From: Chloroflexota bacterium
GTDB taxonomy: Bacteria > Chloroflexota > Anaerolineae > Aggregatilineales > J027
Length of the DNA: 64,000 nucleotides
Assembly (NCBI GenBank): GCA_016234595.1
Contig: JACRBG010000053.1
Coordinates: 1-64,000 of the forward strand
Direction: 5' to 3'
Position numbers and translations under genes: made by a program
The notes under the pieces: model-generated
The model's database searches: none
Told to the model about the DNA's origin: nothing
Seen by the model: only the letters and a program-made list of their open reading frames with translations
Part shown: in pieces, positions 60,875 to 64,000 of the stretch
How positions within the stretch are numbered: position 1 is the stretch's first letter
Layout: the number at the start of each line of letters is the position of its first letter

Positions 60875-62680
60875 ATGACCAGCGGTAATGATGATCCCCT
60901 GAAGGACTTGTTACATTCGGCCCGTCAGCGTTCTAAGACCGAGCCGCTGAACAATACCCCAACTGACAGTGGGGCTGTCGAGGGTGCAGTTGGAGCGTCC
61001 GTCCCGGCTGTTCCTCAAGGACTCAACCCCCTTGATCTTTTAGCCTTGCCCCAAGCTCAGCGGGATTTGGTAAACTGGCTATCGCGCCAAAAACAAGCCA
61101 CCCTGTCGCAAATTCAGACTGCCCTTAACTCAACGCCACAAGTGACCGCCCAGACCATTCGTGACCTCAAACAAGCGGGCTATGTGCGTGAGGCGTTGGT
61201 GGACGGCCACTTAAATTATCGAGTGGCGTTTAGTGGCAAAATTAGTCGCGCGGCCCAAAATTTGCCTGAGGCCATTTGGTCGCGGGTGGATTTGGATAAT
61301 TCATCATTTCTCAAATCCATTCCCCTGTTCCGCGATTTACCCCCCGACATCTTTAAGGATATATTGGGTAAATTAGAACCACGTACCTATCGCCGCAATG
61401 AAGTAATTATGTGGCAGGGTGAGCCGAACACGATGGTGCGGTTTGTCAAAAGCGGCATTGTTGGCATGACGCATTTTAATCCCCATGATGCTAACAAACG
61501 CATTTTGTCGTACGTGAAGCAGGGGGAGATTTTGGGGTTTTATGCCTTGCAAGTCGGGCACATCCAATCGTCGCCCGTCACGGCCACCGCTTTGAGTGAG
61601 GTCGAGGTCTTAGCCCTCAAACGCGAAGACGTGTTTGAATTAATTGAAAAACATCATGTGGCGGCGCTCGCTCTCAATCAGATGTTAATTCAGCGGGTCA
61701 TCACCTTGGCTAATCGTTCCGATGGTTCAGCGGATGAAGCCCGTTTGGCGCTGGTCGTCAGCGTGGGGGAAGGCTATGGGGTGACTACTCTCGGCAGCAC
61801 CCTTGCTATGACGCTTGCCAAGACGAACGGCCAACCCACTGTCTATACGGAATATCCTACCAGCGACAAATTACCGGCTCTCTTTGGTTTTCCGGCTGAG
61901 GAAAAAACCTATACCCACGCAGGGGGTTATCAGGTCAAGGTACTTGAAAACAGCCCCGGCATTCCACCAGCGGTACGGGCCACCTTGATTTTGGACGAGT
62001 TGCGCGGGGAATACCCCAATATGGTGTTGGGCCTATCGGGTGAGATGGACGATAGCATGAGCTATCTGCTGGAGCGTGCCAACCAAATTGTCATTTTGAC
62101 CCCACCCACCCCTGACGCATGGAAAAAAGTGAGTGCATTGGTCAATCGGCTTAAAAATAACACGTCGCCTGATCGGACACGGGTATATATTGTCGTTAAT
62201 CGCCCCCTAGCTACCTTAAGCGGGGAGATTGTGTATGGACAAGCTGATCTGGATATCCCGTATATGGACAATTTACCCTCACTGGCGAGCCATCGGCAGG
62301 ACAATTTGCCACCGCAGTTTGGCCGGGCGGTTCAAGCTTTGGCAGATCGGCTAGGGCGTACCAGCCGCATCACCATTTACATCCCCAAACGGCTTGAAGA
62401 TAACCCAATAGACACCACACCGTTTGTCGAAAAAACGCTGAAGTTTTTGGCGACGCTCTTTAAAGAATCCGCCGCGATCAAAGATGAAAGCCAGCGGATG
62501 ACCAGTTCAGGCGAAAGTGGCATCATCAGCGAGACGATTTACACGGTGCGTACCTATGTCACCCAAAGCGAACTCGATAAACATTTAGATACCGTGTTAG
62601 ATTTTGCGGCGTCCATGAAAAATGAACTTGACCAAGATGCGCTGGCGATTGAGGTCAATCACAAATTTATGCTGATTTAG
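60875..62680 (+). CDS. Winged-helix/cNMP-binding protein with degenerate MinD-like domain
   Basis: This 601-residue protein has a charged N-terminal tail and a winged-helix module (about 60-118: LVNWLSRQKQATLSQIQTAL, then TIRDLKQAGYVREALVDG). A Crp-type nucleotide-binding beta-roll follows (about 145-270: PLFRDLPPDIFKDIL, then GEILGFYALQ). Then comes a MinD-like domain (about 288-520) in which the P-loop is replaced by VGEGYGVTTLGSTLA, so ATP hydrolysis is unlikely. The phosphate-binding Arg of the cNMP cassette is also not where expected (SSPVTATAL). The layout recalls the region before the patatin domain in NTE-type esterases, but no patatin part follows. It probably partners the MinD-like protein. 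Confidence 0.78.
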   Translation: MTSGNDDPLKDLLHSARQRSKTEPLNNTPTDSGAVEGAVGASVPAVPQGLNPLDLLALPQAQRDLVNWLSRQKQATLSQIQTALNSTPQVTAQTIRDLKQAGYVREALVDGHLNYRVAFSGKISRAAQNLPEAIWSRVDLDNSSFLKSIPLFRDLPPDIFKDILGKLEPRTYRRNEVIMWQGEPNTMVRFVKSGIVGMTHFNPHDANKRILSYVKQGEILGFYALQVGHIQSSPVTATALSEVEVLALKREDVFELIEKHHVAALALNQMLIQRVITLANRSDGSADEARLALVVSVGEGYGVTTLGSTLAMTLAKTNGQPTVYTEYPTSDKLPALFGFPAEEKTYTHAGGYQVKVLENSPGIPPAVRATLILDELRGEYPNMVLGLSGEMDDSMSYLLERANQIVILTPPTPDAWKKVSALVNRLKNNTSPDRTRVYIVVNRPLATLSGEIVYGQADLDIPYMDNLPSLASHRQDNLPPQFGRAVQALADRLGRTSRITIYIPKRLEDNPIDTTPFVEKTLKFLATLFKESAAIKDESQRMTSSGESGIISETIYTVRTYVTQSELDKHLDTVLDFAASMKNELDQDALAIEVNHKFMLI

Positions 62681-62689
62681 GAAGCCCTT

Positions 62690-64000
62690 ATGCGTCGAAC
62701 ATGGTTAATTGCTCCACTCATCGGGACAATCCTGCTGGGTGGTCTATATTCGTCGGCTGTCACCGCCCAAGATGGTGGGCAGGGCGCTCCCGGTCTCGGC
62801 GATCCCTATTATCCCGGCTTGGGCAATGGGGGTTATGATGCGCTGCACTACACCATTGATTTATCGGTTGATCTGCAGACCAATACCATCAGGGGCACGA
62901 CGACGATTGAGGCCCAAGCAACCCAAGCCTTGACCAGCTTCAATCTGGATTTTGCGGGGCTTGAGATTTCACAAATTACCGTGGATGATACCCCTGCCAA
63001 CTACAGTCGTGATGGGTTTGAATTGACTGTGACCCCCGCCATTCCCCTAGAAATAGGCGAAACTTTTACGACAATAGTGAGCTATAGTGGCGTACCCACT
63101 CCATATGCCGATCCTGCTGTGGGGGCGACACCGTTGGGTTGGTTGCGTCTGGCGAATACTATTTTTGTCGTCAGCGAACCGGGCGGGGCGATGTCGTGGT
63201 TTCCTAGCAACAATCATCCCAGCGACAAGGCTACCTATACCTTTAAGATTACTGTGCCCAAGCCGCTTGTGGTGGCCGCGACGGGTGTGCCCGTTGATGA
63301 AATAGATAACGGCGATACTCGTACTTTTGTTTCGGAAATGACTGATCCGATGGCAAGTTATCTGGCGAGCGTCTCGGTTGGCGATTTTGTGCGGGTGGAT
63401 GAAACTGGGCCGGATGGTTTGCTGATTCGCAATTACTTTCCCACCAGCCACGCCACTGCATTGACCGAAACCTTTAGCCCCACCAGTGAAATGATTGCGT
63501 ATTTTTCCAGCATTTTTGGGCCATATCCCTTTGACGTATACGGGGCGGTGATTGTGAATATTCCCTTTGGGGTGGCGCTGGAAAACCAGACGCTCTCGCT
63601 GTTTGCTGCTGATGTGAGTGGTGAGGTAACGATCGCCCATGAACTATCCCATCAATGGTTTGGTGATAGTGTGAGTCCAGCGACATGGCAGGATATTTGG
63701 TTAAACGAAGGCTTTGCCACCTATAGTGAAGCCCTTTGGATTGAACATAATCAGGGCCAAGCCGCAGCATTGGATTATCTGGACGAGCTCTATAAGACCA
63801 TTATCGGCAATGCGATGGGCGCACCGGCCACCCCAGCCGCTGATAATCTTTTTGATGGGCAGGTTTATTTGCGGGGTGGGTGGACGCTTCATGCCCTGCG
63901 CCTCACAGTGGGCGATGACGTCTTTTTTGAAATCTTGCGAACCTACTATGACCGTTTCCAATATGCCAACGCCACCACCGCCGATTTTATTGCAGTGGCC
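62690..64000 (+). CDS. M1-family metallopeptidase, cut by the window edge
   Basis: The first 437 codons of an exported aminopeptidase-like protein are present; the gene runs off the right edge. A signal peptide (1-27, ending VTAQ) precedes the N-terminal beta domain (about 40-270). The catalytic domain shows VALENQTLSLF in place of the GAMEN exopeptidase loop. The zinc site HELSHQW lies near residue 322, followed after 18 residues by the third ligand in WLNEGFATYSE. The start is the ATG at 62690, 9 bases after the cNMP-protein stop. The missing C-terminal part prevents a call on full-length activity. Confidence 0.88.
   Translation, partial: MRRTWLIAPLIGTILLGGLYSSAVTAQDGGQGAPGLGDPYYPGLGNGGYDALHYTIDLSVDLQTNTIRGTTTIEAQATQALTSFNLDFAGLEISQITVDDTPANYSRDGFELTVTPAIPLEIGETFTTIVSYSGVPTPYADPAVGATPLGWLRLANTIFVVSEPGGAMSWFPSNNHPSDKATYTFKITVPKPLVVAATGVPVDEIDNGDTRTFVSEMTDPMASYLASVSVGDFVRVDETGPDGLLIRNYFPTSHATALTETFSPTSEMIAYFSSIFGPYPFDVYGAVIVNIPFGVALENQTLSLFAADVSGEVTIAHELSHQWFGDSVSPATWQDIWLNEGFATYSEALWIEHNQGQAAALDYLDELYKTIIGNAMGAPATPAADNLFDGQVYLRGGWTLHALRLTVGDDVFFEILRTYYDRFQYANATTADFIAVA

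Noticed and set aside
1-64000. tRNA genes, rRNA genes, CRISPR arrays, transposases and phage genes
   Set aside because: I looked in the intergenic gaps and reading frames and found no tRNA arms, regular spaced repeats, transposase or phage structural genes. A covariance-model scan would be needed to exclude a missed tRNA.

Overview
The window looks like a chromosomal segment of a Chloroflexota bacterium, probably of the class Anaerolineae. This is inferred from gene style, not from a marker gene: oligosaccharide uptake through a dipeptide-type ABC transporter, a huge Ser/Thr kinase-STAND-WD40 protein, secreted proteins with Thr/Pro-rich linkers, and orphan TPR proteins. I see no rRNA, tRNA, CRISPR array, insertion sequence or prophage.

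Positions 1-29132 form one sugar-acid and arabinose catabolic island that reads as a pectin-breakdown locus. First comes a YtfQRT-YjfF-type sugar ABC transporter (137-4876), followed by araB, araD and an atypical isomerase (4942-8736), which would take L-arabinose to D-xylulose 5-phosphate. Next, on the minus strand, is lacI-uxaC-uxaE-kdgK (13641 to 8902). Divergent from it is a long plus-strand operon (13923-29132): a five-gene oligosaccharide ABC transporter, a heparinase II/III-like lyase, oligogalacturonate lyase, KduI, KduD, a KdgF-like cupin, SDR-type UxuB, UxuA, KDPG aldolase and a LarA-family protein. Together the two arms give nearly every cytoplasmic step from oligogalacturonides and galacturonate to pyruvate and glyceraldehyde 3-phosphate. 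The divergent intergenic region holds three LacI-type operators (13731-13833) and a good promoter on each strand. No secreted pectinase is present in the window.

Positions 29384-36693 hold a three-gene set: an exported Asn/Gly-rich SH3-like protein with a C-terminal membrane anchor, a zinc-ribbon/FHA protein, and a 1484-residue kinase-STAND-TM-WD40 protein. This is the best candidate here for an undescribed signalling system.

Positions 36887-44009 hold two secreted paralogues with PPC-like and SH3-like parts, plus a decayed 3' remnant of a third copy, then a TetR/MMPL-exporter pair with palindromic operator candidates. A secreted alpha/beta hydrolase follows; its upstream region carries two interleaved inverted repeats that could form a pseudoknot.

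Positions 44105-52070 are a mixed set: a methyltransferase with a Trm112-like N-terminus, an unknown protein, a GH27 alpha-galactosidase, a clostripain-family peptidase, a GNAT acetyltransferase, a DUF4230-like protein and a nucleotide-sugar epimerase. Positions 52400-58152 are a tandem pair of large secreted beta-helix proteins whose C-terminal halves are almost identical. The window ends with an orphan TPR protein and an operon of a MinD-like ATPase, a winged-helix/cNMP-binding/degenerate-MinD fusion, and an M1 aminopeptidase cut by the window edge.
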